From Candidatus Norongarragalina meridionalis (lineage in GTDB: Archaea; Micrarchaeota; Micrarchaeia; Norongarragalinales; Norongarragalinaceae), in contig CABMDO010000022.1 in assembly GCA_902384935.1 (NCBI GenBank), positions 1 through 63,853 on the forward strand: a stretch of DNA of 63,853 bases. The letters are read 5' to 3'. Positions 25,808 through 36,164 of the stretch are shown in pieces. How positions within the stretch are numbered: position 1 is the first letter of the stretch; each line of letters starts with the position of its first letter. Made by a program: the position numbers and the translations under genes. The notes under the pieces are model-generated. The model did not search any database, was not told the origin of the DNA, and saw only the letters and a program-made list of their open reading frames with translations.

Positions 25808-26224
25808 ATGCTTCGCTATCTCGAGCACAAGGCGGACGTTTTGTTCGAAGCCAGCGGCGCGTCGTTCCGGGAAGCGCTGGAGGAAGCCGCACGCGCGTTG
25901 TTCGAAACGATAGCTGACGCGAAGAAAGTCAAGGCAACTAAGAAAATCGTCGTCAAACAGTCGGCGAAAAAACTCGACGAACTGCTGGTTTTCACGCTTT
26001 CGGACTTGCTGACGCAAGGCGACGTGCACGAATTGTTTTTCGCGAGATTCAAGGTGAAGAAATTCGGAAAAAAAGGCGACGTGTTTTTCGTGGAGGGAAC
26101 TGCTGAAGGCGCGCCCATGACTCCCCGCCTCGGCAGGACATCGGTCAAAGCGGTGACGCTGCACGAATCGCGCGTCGTTGAAAAGGACGGGAAATGGACT
26201 GCGCGGGTTCTGCTTGACGTATAA
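25808..26224 (+). CDS. Archease (RtcB ligase activator)
   Basis: 138 residues, the normal length. The start YLEHKADVLFEASGASFREALEEAARALFETIAD and the later LDELLVFTLSDLL and GTSVKAVTLH-like stretch are the archease pattern, and the metal-binding Asp of the HKAD start and the terminal Asp (LLDV end) are present. Archease speeds guanylylation of the tRNA ligase RtcB during tRNA splicing and repair. No RtcB gene is in the window. A TATA-like AATAAATAG (25781-25789) lies about 23 bases upstream, which suggests a leaderless mRNA. Confidence 0.92.
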   Translation: MLRYLEHKADVLFEASGASFREALEEAARALFETIADAKKVKATKKIVVKQSAKKLDELLVFTLSDLLTQGDVHELFFARFKVKKFGKKGDVFFVEGTAEGAPMTPRLGRTSVKAVTLHESRVVEKDGKWTARVLLDV

Positions 26225-26255
26225 CGCTCAAATACAAATCACTAGAGGTGACGGT

Positions 26256-27002
26256 ATGGGCATGAGATCGTTGTGGAAGGAAATGAAACGAAAAAAAGGA
26301 GGCACAGCCAATCTTTCTATCGAGCCGACGAAGGGCTGTGCCAATCTCTGCAGACAATGCTCGTTAAGCACAGACACCAACGTGCTATCCCACCTTCGCC
26401 CGAACGTACTCAACAGAAGAATCGGGAAAATCAAGGATATCGGCGTCAAATTTGGGTTTGCCCAATATACGGGACGCGGAGACCCGATTAGCAATCCGGA
26501 ATTGCATGAGCTGACCGATGTCCTGAGAAAACATTTCCCGAATATGTATGTCGCCAGTTTCTGGGGATTGACTTATGTCGGAAAAGATGAACTCGTTAAA
26601 AGAACTCGGGGATTAAACCTGCTCTGCGTTTCGGTTGACGACCATCACTTTGCGGGAGTCATGAAACAAATGGCGAAAAGCGGCGAACTTCCTAAGGAAA
26701 ACCGCAAAGAAGCGGTTCTGGAAAAAATGCGAGAAATGATACGCGCCGCATACCGTGCAGCGAATAGAAACAGATTCGATTTGCAGTTTCGATTCACCGG
26801 TATACCATCCGAAACGGAACGATGGGAGGCGTTTGTACGCTCGGTGTTGCCTTCGGAGTCGATAGTACCGGTATACTACAGTCTTCATTATTTTCGAGAT
26901 AAGCGCGGCACTACCATGGTACTCTCTCCTTATCAAATAGCGGTCTATCACGATGGGCGTATCGGTATGCCCGGCCAAATTATGCGAAGCTCAGGACTTT
27001 AG
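26256..27002 (+). CDS. Radical SAM-like protein, AT-rich gene
   Basis: 248 residues. The segment EPTKGCANLCRQCSLST contains C-x3-C-x2-C, the [4Fe-4S] motif of radical SAM enzymes, and GRGDPISNPEL resembles their SAM-binding GGEP-type motif. The rest fits a short TIM-barrel without a SPASM extension. Substrate unknown. A strong GAGGTGA ribosome binding site sets the start at ATG 26256 (a second ATG follows two codons later). The DNA is clearly AT-richer than its neighbours (25 of 60 bases are G/C in 26881-26940), which suggests acquisition from another genome. The stop TAG overlaps the convergent DP1 gene by 23 bases. Confidence 0.7.
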   Translation: MGMRSLWKEMKRKKGGTANLSIEPTKGCANLCRQCSLSTDTNVLSHLRPNVLNRRIGKIKDIGVKFGFAQYTGRGDPISNPELHELTDVLRKHFPNMYVASFWGLTYVGKDELVKRTRGLNLLCVSVDDHHFAGVMKQMAKSGELPKENRKEAVLEKMREMIRAAYRAANRNRFDLQFRFTGIPSETERWEAFVRSVLPSESIVPVYYSLHYFRDKRGTTMVLSPYQIAVYHDGRIGMPGQIMRSSGL

Positions 27003-28464
27003 TCGTGCCGCTTCTCAGGCTGTAGACCGGCAGCAGGCACGGCGACGGATGGTGCCCGAGCCTCACTTGATAGTCGGTTCGCGACTGCCATGTTCCGGAA
27101 TTAATCACGCTCGTGCCGCGATAATCGGCGTACCCGTTCTTGTGCACATGCCCGAAATGGAACACGTCGGGCGACTCCTCTATCACCATGTAGTCGCGCT
27201 TTTCGGGAACGAGAGGCTTTTCGCCGTACAAAGGCGCGAGATGGCGGTGCTTCAGCATCTCGATTCCGACTTTTTCCGGGAATTCGTAGCCCGCGCTCAG
27301 CGACGGAAGCGCGGGAATGAGCGTGTCGAGCGACGTTCCGTGGTATATGAGGAATTTCACGCCGTGAATCTCTATCCACGCGGGATTGCCGACGAAGTGC
27401 ATGTTCGGATAATCCTCCAAATCCTGCGCGAATTCCGCTGGCAGACGGGGCTGCGGCTCCGCGGTACGCACCGCATCGTGGTTTCCCGGCGAAATCACGA
27501 CTTCTATGTAGTCGGGAACCTTCTTCATCAACTCGCCGAACAGCTTGTATTGCTCGTAGATGTCCTTGGTTACAAGCTGCTTCTCCTGCGAGGGATAGAC
27601 GCCTATGCCGTCGACGACGTCGCCCGCTATTACTAGGTATTTGATGCTTCCCGCGATTTCCTTGTCGTCGGTGTCCCCGTTCAGGAAGCGGATGAAGCGT
27701 TCGAAATTCTCCTGCAGGAAATACTTGCTGCCGACGTGCAAATCGCTGAGGAGTGCGACGCACGCGTCCGTGTCAGCCGTGCGTTTCTGGCGGAACGGCA
27801 CGTCGGGCCAATGCACGTCCTTTACGATGAACAGCGAATTGTACATCTTGCCCTCGAACGAAACAACCTCGTCGAGGAGAACCTCGCGCGCCTTTTCGAA
27901 CAGCGCCTTTTCGCGGCTGCCGACGAAACAGGGCAGCGTGTCCGTCTCGTCCTCTATTTCTATCAATAAATCGCCTTTGCGCGTGCCGCGTATGTCCGCC
28001 ACCATGCCGATGGTGCGCAGTTCGCGCTCGGTAGAGGAGCGGACGCGCGCGATGGGCTGAAGCGGGATCTGCGACGCCTTTTCGTTGAAGATGCGCTTGT
28101 AGCGATTGAAGCGGTCGCGGAAGTAGTCGCGGAAATTCTCGACGGTGCCGGTGCATCTGCTCTTGTCCGTAACGTCGCGGTTTATGTCCAGCTTTATGTC
28201 GGGGTTGAGATCCGCGACGGCAGCCCTGAACGATGTGTGCTCCACAGATATTTGCACCGTTTTCTTCTCGCTCGCCCGTGCGGAGAGCAACTCGTCGACG
28301 ACGGAGTGCGTCACCATGAACGCGTTGCGCGAAACCGCAGCGGCAACCGCCGCATCCATTATTTCCGCGCCGTCTGAAAGCGACGCCAGAAGCTCGAGAG
28401 CCGCGGGCTCGACGAGCATGTCCCTTGCCGCCGCCTTGTCAAGCAGCGCCTTTTTATCAGCCAA
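26980..28464 (-). CDS. dp1: DNA polymerase D small subunit DP1
   Basis: 494 residues. An N-terminal helical region (about 1-60) and an OB-fold (about 145-220) precede a calcineurin-like phosphoesterase domain with intact motifs: DLHVGS (241-246), GDVVDG (281-286), GNHD (327-330), HGTSLD and GHVH near the C-terminus. The complete metal ligands predict active 3'-5' proofreading exonuclease. DP1 pairs with the large catalytic subunit DP2, not in this window. The start is TTG 28464, with GGTGA seven bases upstream and an in-frame stop just before it. It is divergent from the ATP synthase operon. Confidence 0.93.
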   Translation of the reverse strand: MADKKALLDKAAARDMLVEPAALELLASLSDGAEIMDAAVAAAVSRNAFMVTHSVVDELLSARASEKKTVQISVEHTSFRAAVADLNPDIKLDINRDVTDKSRCTGTVENFRDYFRDRFNRYKRIFNEKASQIPLQPIARVRSSTERELRTIGMVADIRGTRKGDLLIEIEDETDTLPCFVGSREKALFEKAREVLLDEVVSFEGKMYNSLFIVKDVHWPDVPFRQKRTADTDACVALLSDLHVGSKYFLQENFERFIRFLNGDTDDKEIAGSIKYLVIAGDVVDGIGVYPSQEKQLVTKDIYEQYKLFGELMKKVPDYIEVVISPGNHDAVRTAEPQPRLPAEFAQDLEDYPNMHFVGNPAWIEIHGVKFLIYHGTSLDTLIPALPSLSAGYEFPEKVGIEMLKHRHLAPLYGEKPLVPEKRDYMVIEESPDVFHFGHVHKNGYADYRGTSVINSGTWQSRTDYQVRLGHHPSPCLLPVYSLRSGTTKVLSFA

Positions 28465-28510
28465 TACGGTTCACCGAGCACCCCGGGGGCGCCAACCAAC
28501 GCGACAAAAC

Positions 28511-28520
28511 TATTTAAATA
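28511..28520. promoter_or_regulatory. AT-rich divergent promoter region of DP1 and the ATP synthase operon
   Basis: TATTTAAATA, almost palindromic, could serve both directions. A second candidate, TATATAGC, lies at 28530-28537. Either predicts a leader of about 60-85 bases before the ATG at 28620. AGCTT...AAGCT (28534-28552) could form a small hairpin in that leader. Confidence 0.45.
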
Positions 28521-28619
28521 TTTATTGTTATATAGCTTATTGCCAAGAAGCTAATTTTCTTTGGTAGATAACAGTGCCTATAGGAAACACAGCACACCGA
28601 GTTTTGAAGGGGTTATTCC

Positions 28620-28967
28620 ATGCATGATGATGAACATTCAGCGGACGCCAAGGACGCAGTGACGTTCAGCGGAACCATAGCGGAACTCACGAAAGAGGAG
28701 GAGGACGCGAAGAAGGCGCTCGACGATGCCGAACGCAACCGCGTGGCGGCAATAGGCAAGGCGAAGCAGGAGGCGCAGGAACTCCTCGAAGCCGCGAAAG
28801 CCGAGGCGGAAACGGAGCGCGAGGAGCTCATCGCGAAGGAGCGCGCCAAAACCGCCAAGGAGTCCGCGAGGATACTCGACGCCGCGGAGAAGGAGGCGGC
28901 GTCCGTGCGCAGGGGAAAAGACGTGAAGGGAACCGCGAAGAAGCTGCTCCCGTTGATTTTCGAGTGA
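28620..28967 (+). CDS. atpH: A-type ATP synthase subunit H (peripheral stalk)
   Basis: 115 residues, almost wholly coiled coil (about 22-100), with long runs of Ala/Glu/Lys and a short C-terminal TAKKLLPLIFE. This matches the stalk subunit H that pairs with E to hold the rotor-stator complex. The first 15 residues are acidic and His-rich (MHDDEHSADAKD), an N-terminal extension I do not know from other H subunits. It is the first gene of the operon and the mRNA has a leader, unlike many first genes in this window. Confidence 0.85.
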   Translation: MHDDEHSADAKDAVTFSGTIAELTKEEEDAKKALDDAERNRVAAIGKAKQEAQELLEAAKAEAETEREELIAKERAKTAKESARILDAAEKEAASVRRGKDVKGTAKKLLPLIFE

Positions 28968-28973
28968 ACTGAA

Positions 28974-30851
28974 ATGCTGACTATGGAACCGATGGCAAAG
29001 GTGCGCGTAGTGTGCGGCAAGCCCGCAACCGAACGCGTCATCAGCGCCCTCTACGAATTCGGCTCCGTGCAAATCACGAAATCGTCGGTTTTCGACGCGG
29101 GCAAGCCGCTCGATTCGTTCTCGCCGATTTCAAACAAGCTCATAGCACTGCGTTCGTCGGAGAAGATGCTCGGCCTCAAGGGAGGAGAGGCGCAGGCACG
29201 CGAATCGCTTCCGAGCCTCAGGGACGCGCTGTCCGAAGCGGACGGAATCGACACGCCCGAGCTCGAAGGGATAGAAAGCGAGCTCGCCGAAGTGCGGACG
29301 AAGAGGGCGGCGCTGCGCGAAAGCGCCAAGGCGCTCGCGCCTTTCAAGGCGGTGCGGATGCCGTGCTCCGCGTTCACGCGCAACCCGCGGCTGCGCTTCA
29401 CGTATTTCTCGCTCAAGGGCGACTTCCACGCGCTCAGGAAGGAGCTCGATGCCTGCCACGCCGAGGCGCTGCGCGTCGCCGACGGAAAGGACGTTTACGT
29501 CCTGGTTGCGGCACACGAAGAAACCGCGGCGAAAGCGCAGGACATCTGCGCAAAATACGCAGCGGCGTTCTACGGCATACCGGTAACGGGAAACGCGAAG
29601 ACGTTCCCCGAATGCGTCGAGCGCACCGAACGGGACGAAAAGACGGTTGCGGCGAAGGAGGCGGCGCTTCTCAAGAAAAAACAGGCGTTCGCGGGGAAAA
29701 ACGCCGCCGCCATAGTCAGGAGCAGGAAGGAGCTGGAGGAGCATGCGCGCTTGTCCTCATTGCCGGTGATGTTCGGCGGAACCCAGAACCTCGTCGCAAT
29801 CGAAGGCTGGCTGCCTGCGAAGAATATGCCGGAACTGGAACGGACGATTGACAAGGCAACGGCGGGCAAGGCGGCGATCGAACAGCTGCACGTGAAGGAG
29901 AGCCCGCCCGCGGTGCTCAAAAACCCGAAACTCTTCAAACCGTTCGAATTCCTCGTGGAATTCTTCTCCCTGCCGTCGCCTCACGAGTTCGACCCTACTT
30001 TCTTCATATCGCTCTCGTTCCCGCTGTTCTTCGGCATGATTCTCGGCGACATCGGCTACGGAATCGCGGCGCTCCTTCTTTCGTTAATAATGATGGCGAA
30101 GATCAAGAAGGGCTTTTTCAGGAACGTCGCGGGCATGATGATGCTTTCTGCGATATCGACGATAATATTCGGCTGGATTTACGGCGAGTTCTTCGGGTTC
30201 GGGAACATATTCGGCTATCAATTGCATCCGATGATACCGCGCGCCGAAAGCGAGGGGCTCTCGTTCCTCATGGCGTTCTGCATATTCATCGGCCTGATGC
30301 ACCTTGCACTCGGGTTTTTCATAGGGCTTATCACCGCGCTCCACGAAAAGCAGTGGAAGCACGCCATCGCGAAAGCGAGCTGGCTCGCGGTTGAATTCGG
30401 ATTGTTCTGCTTCCTCGCGCTTTCGATGGAATCCACTCTGTTCGAGGCGATAAAGACGGTGGCGGTGCTGCTGCCCGCGGACGCATGGGGCATCCTTACA
30501 ATAGGCGGCATCGTCGGGCTGGCGATAACCGAGGGCGTGCCCGCGCTCGTGGAGCTTCCCGGGCTGGTGAGCAACCTGTTCTCGTACCTCAGAATAATGG
30601 CGCTGGGCGTTTCCGCGGTCATCCTCGCGCTCATCATAGACAAGATTCCGCTTAACCCGAACATCGTGGACCCGATGTCCGCGATTTCGTTCTTCCTGTT
30701 CGCGGCGATGTTCACGCTGTGCCACATTGGCGCTTTCGCGCTCGGCGTGTTCGAATCGTCGGTGCAGTCGCTCCGACTTCACTACGTTGAATTCTTCTCG
30801 AAGTTCTACCACGGAGGGGGAACGCCTTTCGTTCCTTTGAGGAGGAAGTGA
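28974..30851 (+). CDS. atpI: A-type ATP synthase subunit I (a-subunit equivalent)
   Basis: 625 residues. A large cytoplasmic N-terminal domain (about 1-325, with coiled-coil arms) is followed by a membrane domain of seven to eight helices. The membrane part includes DIGYGIAALLLSL and the helix pair around LFSYLRIMALGVS, whose Arg (near residue 541) faces the rotor ring and is needed for ion passage. Length and order match archaeal AtpI/NtpI. The gene follows atpH by six bases. Confidence 0.93.
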   Translation: MLTMEPMAKVRVVCGKPATERVISALYEFGSVQITKSSVFDAGKPLDSFSPISNKLIALRSSEKMLGLKGGEAQARESLPSLRDALSEADGIDTPELEGIESELAEVRTKRAALRESAKALAPFKAVRMPCSAFTRNPRLRFTYFSLKGDFHALRKELDACHAEALRVADGKDVYVLVAAHEETAAKAQDICAKYAAAFYGIPVTGNAKTFPECVERTERDEKTVAAKEAALLKKKQAFAGKNAAAIVRSRKELEEHARLSSLPVMFGGTQNLVAIEGWLPAKNMPELERTIDKATAGKAAIEQLHVKESPPAVLKNPKLFKPFEFLVEFFSLPSPHEFDPTFFISLSFPLFFGMILGDIGYGIAALLLSLIMMAKIKKGFFRNVAGMMMLSAISTIIFGWIYGEFFGFGNIFGYQLHPMIPRAESEGLSFLMAFCIFIGLMHLALGFFIGLITALHEKQWKHAIAKASWLAVEFGLFCFLALSMESTLFEAIKTVAVLLPADAWGILTIGGIVGLAITEGVPALVELPGLVSNLFSYLRIMALGVSAVILALIIDKIPLNPNIVDPMSAISFFLFAAMFTLCHIGAFALGVFESSVQSLRLHYVEFFSKFYHGGGTPFVPLRRK

Positions 30852-30878
30852 GTGAGAAACTAGCAAGAGGTGGGATGG

Positions 30879-31109
30879 ATGGTGGAGATAGGCAGTGGCA
30901 TCGTGGCGCTCGGCGCCGCGCTTGCAATAGGCGCGGGCGCGATCGGCACCGCGATGGCGCAGAGCAACATCGGAGCCGCGGGCATGGGGCTCATGGCGGA
31001 GAAGGACGGCAAGGAAGGGCAGGTTCTGCTGTTCCTCGCAATCCCCGAAACCATGGTCATCCTCGGCTTCGTCGTGGCGTACCTCATAATCTCGACCCTC
31101 GGAGCGTGA
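30879..31109 (+). CDS. atpK: A-type ATP synthase subunit K (rotor ring proteolipid)
   Basis: 76 residues forming one helical hairpin: helix 1 IVALGAALAIGAGAIGTAMAQ, a polar loop MAEKDGKEGQ, and helix 2 with the ion-binding Glu in LAIPETMVILG. This is the single-hairpin (8 kDa) proteolipid type, so each ring subunit carries one ion site. GAGGTG six bases upstream supports ATG 30879; a GTG at 30870 is an alternative that adds three residues. Whether H+ or Na+ is carried cannot be settled from this sequence alone. Confidence 0.92.
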   Translation: MVEIGSGIVALGAALAIGAGAIGTAMAQSNIGAAGMGLMAEKDGKEGQVLLFLAIPETMVILGFVVAYLIISTLGA

Positions 31110-31116
31110 GTGCCCA

Positions 31117-31683
31117 ATGGGGCTTGACAAGCTGCGCAACGAGATACGGGAACGCACTGGCCGCCAGGCTAAGCAGATAGCCGAAAAAGCCGCCGGTGAG
31201 CGCGCCGAAATCCTAGCGCAAGCCAGGAAGGAGGCGAAGAAGCTCATCGAGGACGAGCGCGTCGCGTCGGAAGAGGCGGCGAAGGCGGCGCACATCGAGG
31301 TTTCCGCGGCGCGCTTGAAGGCGAACCGCATGGCGAGCGAGGCGCGCGAGGACGTCGTGCGCGAGGTAATCGCAGAGATGCGGAACGAACTCGAGGAGCT
31401 CGCGGATTCCAAGGCGTACGAGAAAACCTTCGCACAGCTCGTGAAAGAGGGCGCGAAGGAGGTGGGCGAGGATTTCGTCCTGCACGTGCGCGTAAAGGAC
31501 AGGGAACTGGCGAAGAAGTACGGACCCGTCGGAAAGGAACCCATAACAACAATAGGGGGCGTCATCGTCTCCACGAAGGACGGCAGGGTGCAGGCGAACA
31601 ACACGTTCGAGGCGCTGCTGGAGGAGCACGAGGAGGAGATAAAACGCGAGGTATTCGCGAAACTCTTCGGCAAGGAGCGTTAA
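31117..31683 (+). CDS. atpE: A-type ATP synthase subunit E (peripheral stalk)
   Basis: 188 residues: an N-terminal coiled-coil half (about 1-95) and a C-terminal globular half with the conserved GGVIVSTKDGRVQANNTFEALLE block that contacts the catalytic head. It pairs with subunit H in the outer stalk. It starts eight bases after atpK and ends one base before atpC. Confidence 0.93.
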   Translation: MGLDKLRNEIRERTGRQAKQIAEKAAGERAEILAQARKEAKKLIEDERVASEEAAKAAHIEVSAARLKANRMASEAREDVVREVIAEMRNELEELADSKAYEKTFAQLVKEGAKEVGEDFVLHVRVKDRELAKKYGPVGKEPITTIGGVIVSTKDGRVQANNTFEALLEEHEEEIKREVFAKLFGKER

Positions 31684-31684
31684 G

Positions 31685-32710
31685 ATGGATTTGAGCTACG
31701 CGTACGCAAACGCGCGCATAAAGGCCATGAAGAGCAAACTGCTCGACGCGAATACGGTACGCGAGATGATGGACGTCGGCACCATCGAGGAGGTAATCGA
31801 AATCCTCGAGGAAAGCCCGTACAAAAAGGCGTTCGTCGACTGCTCCACGCGCTACAAGGGGCTCACTCTCGTAGCCAAGGCGCTCCACCAGGACGGCGTC
31901 GAGATGCGGCGGACGATAATGAAGTTCATGCCGCAGGCTGGCGTGCCGATGTACCGGACGGACATGCGCGAGTGGGCGATACGCGACATCAAGCACGTGG
32001 TTTCGGAGAAGGCGATAGGCAGGGAGCCATCGCTCGATGACCTGATGCTGATAGACGACGCCGAGGCGCCGCTGCTGCGGGCGATGATAGCCGCAAACGG
32101 CGCGGAGGGCGCGATAGCGGTGCTCGAACGGAGCGGTTACGCGCCGGCAATCGCATCAGCGAAGGAGGAATACGCGAAAAGAAAAGACTTCCGCGTGCTG
32201 CTGGACGCTCTTGACAGGAGCTACTACGCAGAGATAGCGGCGCTCGCGAAAAGCACGGACGACGTTCAGGCGAAGGCGATAATAGAGTCGCGCATCGCGT
32301 CCGTGAACGTGATGACCGTGCTGCGCATGAAGCGCGACGGGCTGCAAAACGAGGCGATAAGCGCGAATCTTCTTCCCGGAGGGAACGCGTCCTTCGAACG
32401 CAGGCTTATGGACGCGAAGGATTACGCCGCCTGCGTCGCGGTGGTGCGCGAGAAGTACGGCATAGACGAGAAAATCGCGGCGAAGGCGCTCGACGGGAAG
32501 CTGTCTGCGCTGGAAGTGGAACTCGACAGGAGACGGATGGGAAAAATACTCAAGGAATCGCGCATCAGCATGCTGAGCTTCGGCGCGATTCTCGGATTCA
32601 TATACCTCAAGAACACCGAGGTTGACAACATACGCAAAATAGCGTACGGAACGGTTTTCGGGCTGAAGGACGAGATGCGCGAGATGGTGTTCGCGGTCGG
32701 TGGAAACTAA
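31685..32710 (+). CDS. atpC: A-type ATP synthase subunit C (central socket)
   Basis: 341 residues, nearly all helical, in three similar helical segments, as in the funnel-shaped C/d subunit that seats the central stalk on the rotor ring. YAYANARIKAMKSKLLD at the N-terminus and MRMREDA-like repeated features through the length fit AtpC. It follows atpE with a one-base gap and abuts atpF (TAA then ATG), so synthesis is coupled. Confidence 0.9.
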   Translation: MDLSYAYANARIKAMKSKLLDANTVREMMDVGTIEEVIEILEESPYKKAFVDCSTRYKGLTLVAKALHQDGVEMRRTIMKFMPQAGVPMYRTDMREWAIRDIKHVVSEKAIGREPSLDDLMLIDDAEAPLLRAMIAANGAEGAIAVLERSGYAPAIASAKEEYAKRKDFRVLLDALDRSYYAEIAALAKSTDDVQAKAIIESRIASVNVMTVLRMKRDGLQNEAISANLLPGGNASFERRLMDAKDYAACVAVVREKYGIDEKIAAKALDGKLSALEVELDRRRMGKILKESRISMLSFGAILGFIYLKNTEVDNIRKIAYGTVFGLKDEMREMVFAVGGN

Positions 32711-33028
32711 ATGGACAAGATAGCCGTGGTAGGCGAACGCGAGGTGCTGCTCGGATTCAAGCTGGCGGGAGTTTCGGAAACGTTCGAGTGCACAGCCGAG
32801 GACGCCGACGGAAAAATGAACGAGGCGCTCTCCGCCGAAGGCGTGGGAATACTCATCGTGTCGCAGGATTTGTACAAGTCGTTCTCCCCCAAGACGCTGA
32901 AGCGCGTCGAGGCGTCGACGAAACCGGTCGTGGTAAGCATTCCGGGCAAGACGGGCGCGACGGCGCAGGGAGAGCAGAGCATCGCGATGATGGTGAAACG
33001 CGCAATAGGCATCGAGCTTAAAGGGTGA
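32711..33028 (+). CDS. atpF: A-type ATP synthase subunit F (central stalk)
   Basis: 105 residues with the CheY-like alpha/beta fold of subunit [17 protein letters not shown] at the start, [15 protein letters not shown] in the middle, and [29 protein letters not shown] at the end. It binds the D subunit in the rotor axle. It follows atpC without a gap. Confidence 0.92.
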   Translation: MDKIAVVGEREVLLGFKLAGVSETFECTAEDADGKMNEALSAEGVGILIVSQDLYKSFSPKTLKRVEASTKPVVVSIPGKTGATAQGEQSIAMMVKRAIGIELKG

Positions 33029-33033
33029 AAAAT

Positions 33034-34761
33034 ATGGGAAAACTTGCAAAAATCAGCGGTCCTCTCGTAGTCGCCGAGGAAGTAAGGGGCTCGCAGATGA
33101 ACGAAGTCGTGCGCGTCGGCGAGGAGCAGCTCATGGGCGAAATCATCTCGCTCAAGAACGACCGTGCGAGCATCCAGGTTTACGAGGACACGTCGGGATT
33201 GAAACCCGGCGATCCCGTTAAGCTGACGGGTGCGCCGCTGCAGGTCGAGCTCGGACCGGGCATGCTCGGCACTGTTTTCGACGGAATCCAGCGCCCCTTG
33301 CATGCGGTCAAGGACAAGGCGGGCAATTTCATCACGCGCGGAATCGAGGTTCCTTCGCTCGACCGCAGGAAAAAATGGGCGTTCAAACCAGTCGCGAAGA
33401 AGGGCGACATCGTCAAAGGCGGGGACATACTCGGCACGGTGAAGGAATACGGCATCGAGCACCGCGTCATGGTTCCGCCCGGGATGGAGGGCAAGGTAAC
33501 GAAGATATCCGAAGGCGAATTCACCGTCGAAGACGTAATCGCCGAGGTGGAGGAGAACCAGATTACGCTGATGCAGAAGTGGGGAGTGCGCGTCGCGCGC
33601 CCGTACAAAGACAAGAAGCGCTTCGACCATCTGCTCGTCACTGGCAAACGCATCATCGACACGTTCTTCCCGATTGCCAAGGGCGGGGCGGGCGCCATAC
33701 CCGGTCCGTTCGGCTCGGGAAAAACCGTCAACCAGCAGGACTTGGCGAAGTACGCCGATGCGGAAGTAATCGTCTACATCGGATGCGGCGAACGCGGAAA
33801 CGAGATGACCGAGGTGCTCACGGAGTTCCCGAAGCTCGTCGATCCCAAAACGAAGAAACCGCTCATGGAACGCACCGTGCTTATCGCGAACACGTCGAAC
33901 ATGCCAGTTGCGGCGCGCGAGGCAAGCATCTACACGGGAATCACAATCGCCGAGTATTACCGCGACATGGGATACAGCGTCGCGCTGATGGCTGATTCCA
34001 CGTCTCGTTGGGCGGAAGCGCTCCGTGAAATTTCCGGGCGCATGGAAGAGATGCCCGGCGAGGAAGGATATCCCGCCTATCTCGGACGCAAACTCGCCGA
34101 GTTCTACGAGCGCAGCGGACGCGTTTCATGCGTCTGCTCGCACGACCGCGAAGGTTCCGTAACAATCGTCGGCGCGGTTTCGCCGCCCGGCGGAGACATC
34201 TCGGAACCGGTATCCCAAGGAACGCTTCGTATCACGAAAACTTTCTGGGCGCTGGATGCGAACCTTTCGCGCCGCCGCCACTATCCCGCAATCAACTGGC
34301 TGAAATCATATTCGCTTTACCTGAACGACTTGCAGCCGTGGTACGACAAGAACGTCGCGCCCGACTTCATAACCGTGCGCAACCGGGCGATGGAATTGCT
34401 GCAGAAGGAGGCGGAATTGCAGAACATCGTCCAGCTCGTGGGACCCGACGCGCTTCCGGACAGGGAACGGCTCGTGCTCGAAGCGAGCAAGATGCTCCGC
34501 GAGGACTTCCTCCAGCAGAACTCCTACGACGAGGTGGACGTCTACAGCACACTGAAGAAGCAGTACATGATGGTGAGGACGATACTGCACTTCTACGACA
34601 AGGCGGTTGCCGCGCTCGAAATGGAAATGCCGCTCGAGAAAATCGTCTCCGCGAAGGAGAAGGAGGAAATCGCGAAGATGAAGCGCGTTCCCAACGACGA
34701 TGCCGAGAAGTTCTGCATCGGAATCATGAAATCAATAGACAGCACGTTTGCGAGGGGTTGA
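33034..34761 (+). CDS. atpA: A-type ATP synthase catalytic subunit A
   Basis: 575 residues. The Walker A loop reads GPFGSGKTV, the archaeal form in which the usual GACGSGKT is replaced by PFGSGKT. The family bulge (about 115-190, the non-homologous region) is present. [31 protein letters not shown] is the catalytic-interface block. ATG 33034 is preferred because GGTGA lies nine bases upstream; the in-frame GTG at 33025 overlaps the atpF stop and is an alternative. Three copies of A alternate with B in the head. Confidence 0.95.
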   Translation: MGKLAKISGPLVVAEEVRGSQMNEVVRVGEEQLMGEIISLKNDRASIQVYEDTSGLKPGDPVKLTGAPLQVELGPGMLGTVFDGIQRPLHAVKDKAGNFITRGIEVPSLDRRKKWAFKPVAKKGDIVKGGDILGTVKEYGIEHRVMVPPGMEGKVTKISEGEFTVEDVIAEVEENQITLMQKWGVRVARPYKDKKRFDHLLVTGKRIIDTFFPIAKGGAGAIPGPFGSGKTVNQQDLAKYADAEVIVYIGCGERGNEMTEVLTEFPKLVDPKTKKPLMERTVLIANTSNMPVAAREASIYTGITIAEYYRDMGYSVALMADSTSRWAEALREISGRMEEMPGEEGYPAYLGRKLAEFYERSGRVSCVCSHDREGSVTIVGAVSPPGGDISEPVSQGTLRITKTFWALDANLSRRRHYPAINWLKSYSLYLNDLQPWYDKNVAPDFITVRNRAMELLQKEAELQNIVQLVGPDALPDRERLVLEASKMLREDFLQQNSYDEVDVYSTLKKQYMMVRTILHFYDKAVAALEMEMPLEKIVSAKEKEEIAKMKRVPNDDAEKFCIGIMKSIDSTFARG

Positions 34762-34763
34762 AA

Positions 34764-36164
34764 ATGATAAAGGAATACCAGACCGTCAAGGAAATCTTCG
34801 GGCCCATCGTCTTCGTCGAAGGCGTGGACGACGCCGCCTACAACGAGGTAGTCCAGATAGTCATGCCCAACGGCGAGAAGAAGAAGGGGCAGGTTCTCGA
34901 AACCACGAAAGGGCTCGTAGCGGTGCAGGTGTTCGGCACAACCGCTGGGCTCGACACGAAGAAGACGAAAATCCGCTTCACGGGCGAGACGCTCCGCATT
35001 CCCGTTTCCGACGAGGTGCTCGGGCGCGTGTTCTCCGGAGACGGAACGCCGATTGACGGCGGTCCGCCCATCGTTTCCAAGGAACGCATCGACGTAAACG
35101 GCGCCGCAATCAACCCGACGGCGCGTGCGTCGCCGCACGACTTCATCCAAACCGGCATCAGCACCATCGACGCCCTGAACACGCTCGTCCGCGGACAGAA
35201 ACTTCCCATCTTTTCGACCGCAGGATTGCCGCACAACGAAATCGCGGTGCAAATCGCACGCCAAGCGACGGTGCGCAAGGAAGGCGAGAAATCAGGCGAC
35301 TTCGTCGTCGTGTTCGCAGCCATGGGAATCACCCACGCCGAAGCGTCGTTCTTCATGCAGGACTTCGAACGCACCGGAGCGCTCGAGCGCGCCGTGATGT
35401 TCCTCAATCTCGCGAACGACCCCAGCATCGAGCGCATCATCACGCCCAGGCTCGCCCTTACCACTGCGGAATACCTGGCGTTCGAGCGCGACATGCAGGT
35501 TCTCGTGATTCTCACGGACATGACGAGTTACTGCGATTCTTTGCGCGAAATATCCGCAGCTCGGCAGGAGGTTCCCGGACGCCGCGGCTACCCCGGATAC
35601 ATGTACACCGACCTTTCGAGCATATACGAACGCGCCGGAACTATACACGGCAAGAAGGGCACGGTTACGCAGCTTCCGATACTCACCATGCCCGAAGAGG
35701 ACATCACGCACCCCATTCCCGATTTGACGGGATATATCACGGAAGGGCAGATCGTGCTCAGCCGAGAGCTGCATTACAAGAACGTCTATCCGTGCATCGA
35801 CGTGCTTCCGTCGCTTTCGCGTTTGATGAACTTGGGTATCGGACCTACGAGAACGAGAGAGGATCATGCGGGCGTTTCGTCGCAGCTTTACGCCGCCTAC
35901 GCCGAGGGACGCGACTTGCGCAACCTCGTCGCGGTTGTCGGCGAAGAGGCGCTCAGCGAGCGCGACAAAAAATTCTTGTCGTTCGCGAACGTTTTCGAGA
36001 ACCGCTTCGTGCGCCAGGGCAAGACGGAAAACAGGACCATCGAGGAATCGCTCGATTTGGGCTGGGAGCTCCTCGCGGGAATCCCCGAAAACGAGCTCAA
36101 GCGCGTCAAACCCGAACACTACGAGAAATACGGAAAGAAGTTCCGCAAGGAGCACAAGCAATGA
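34764..36164 (+). CDS. atpB: A-type ATP synthase regulatory subunit B
   Basis: 466 residues. The sequence resembles A but lacks a functional P-loop, with [15 protein letters not shown] at the place of Walker A, as expected for the non-catalytic B subunit. [35 protein letters not shown] is the conserved interface block. The start is ATG 34764, three bases after the atpA stop, with GAGGGGT upstream. The stop overlaps the start of the unknown 115-aa gene (ATGA). Confidence 0.95.
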   Translation: MIKEYQTVKEIFGPIVFVEGVDDAAYNEVVQIVMPNGEKKKGQVLETTKGLVAVQVFGTTAGLDTKKTKIRFTGETLRIPVSDEVLGRVFSGDGTPIDGGPPIVSKERIDVNGAAINPTARASPHDFIQTGISTIDALNTLVRGQKLPIFSTAGLPHNEIAVQIARQATVRKEGEKSGDFVVVFAAMGITHAEASFFMQDFERTGALERAVMFLNLANDPSIERIITPRLALTTAEYLAFERDMQVLVILTDMTSYCDSLREISAARQEVPGRRGYPGYMYTDLSSIYERAGTIHGKKGTVTQLPILTMPEEDITHPIPDLTGYITEGQIVLSRELHYKNVYPCIDVLPSLSRLMNLGIGPTRTREDHAGVSSQLYAAYAEGRDLRNLVAVVGEEALSERDKKFLSFANVFENRFVRQGKTENRTIEESLDLGWELLAGIPENELKRVKPEHYEKYGKKFRKEHKQ

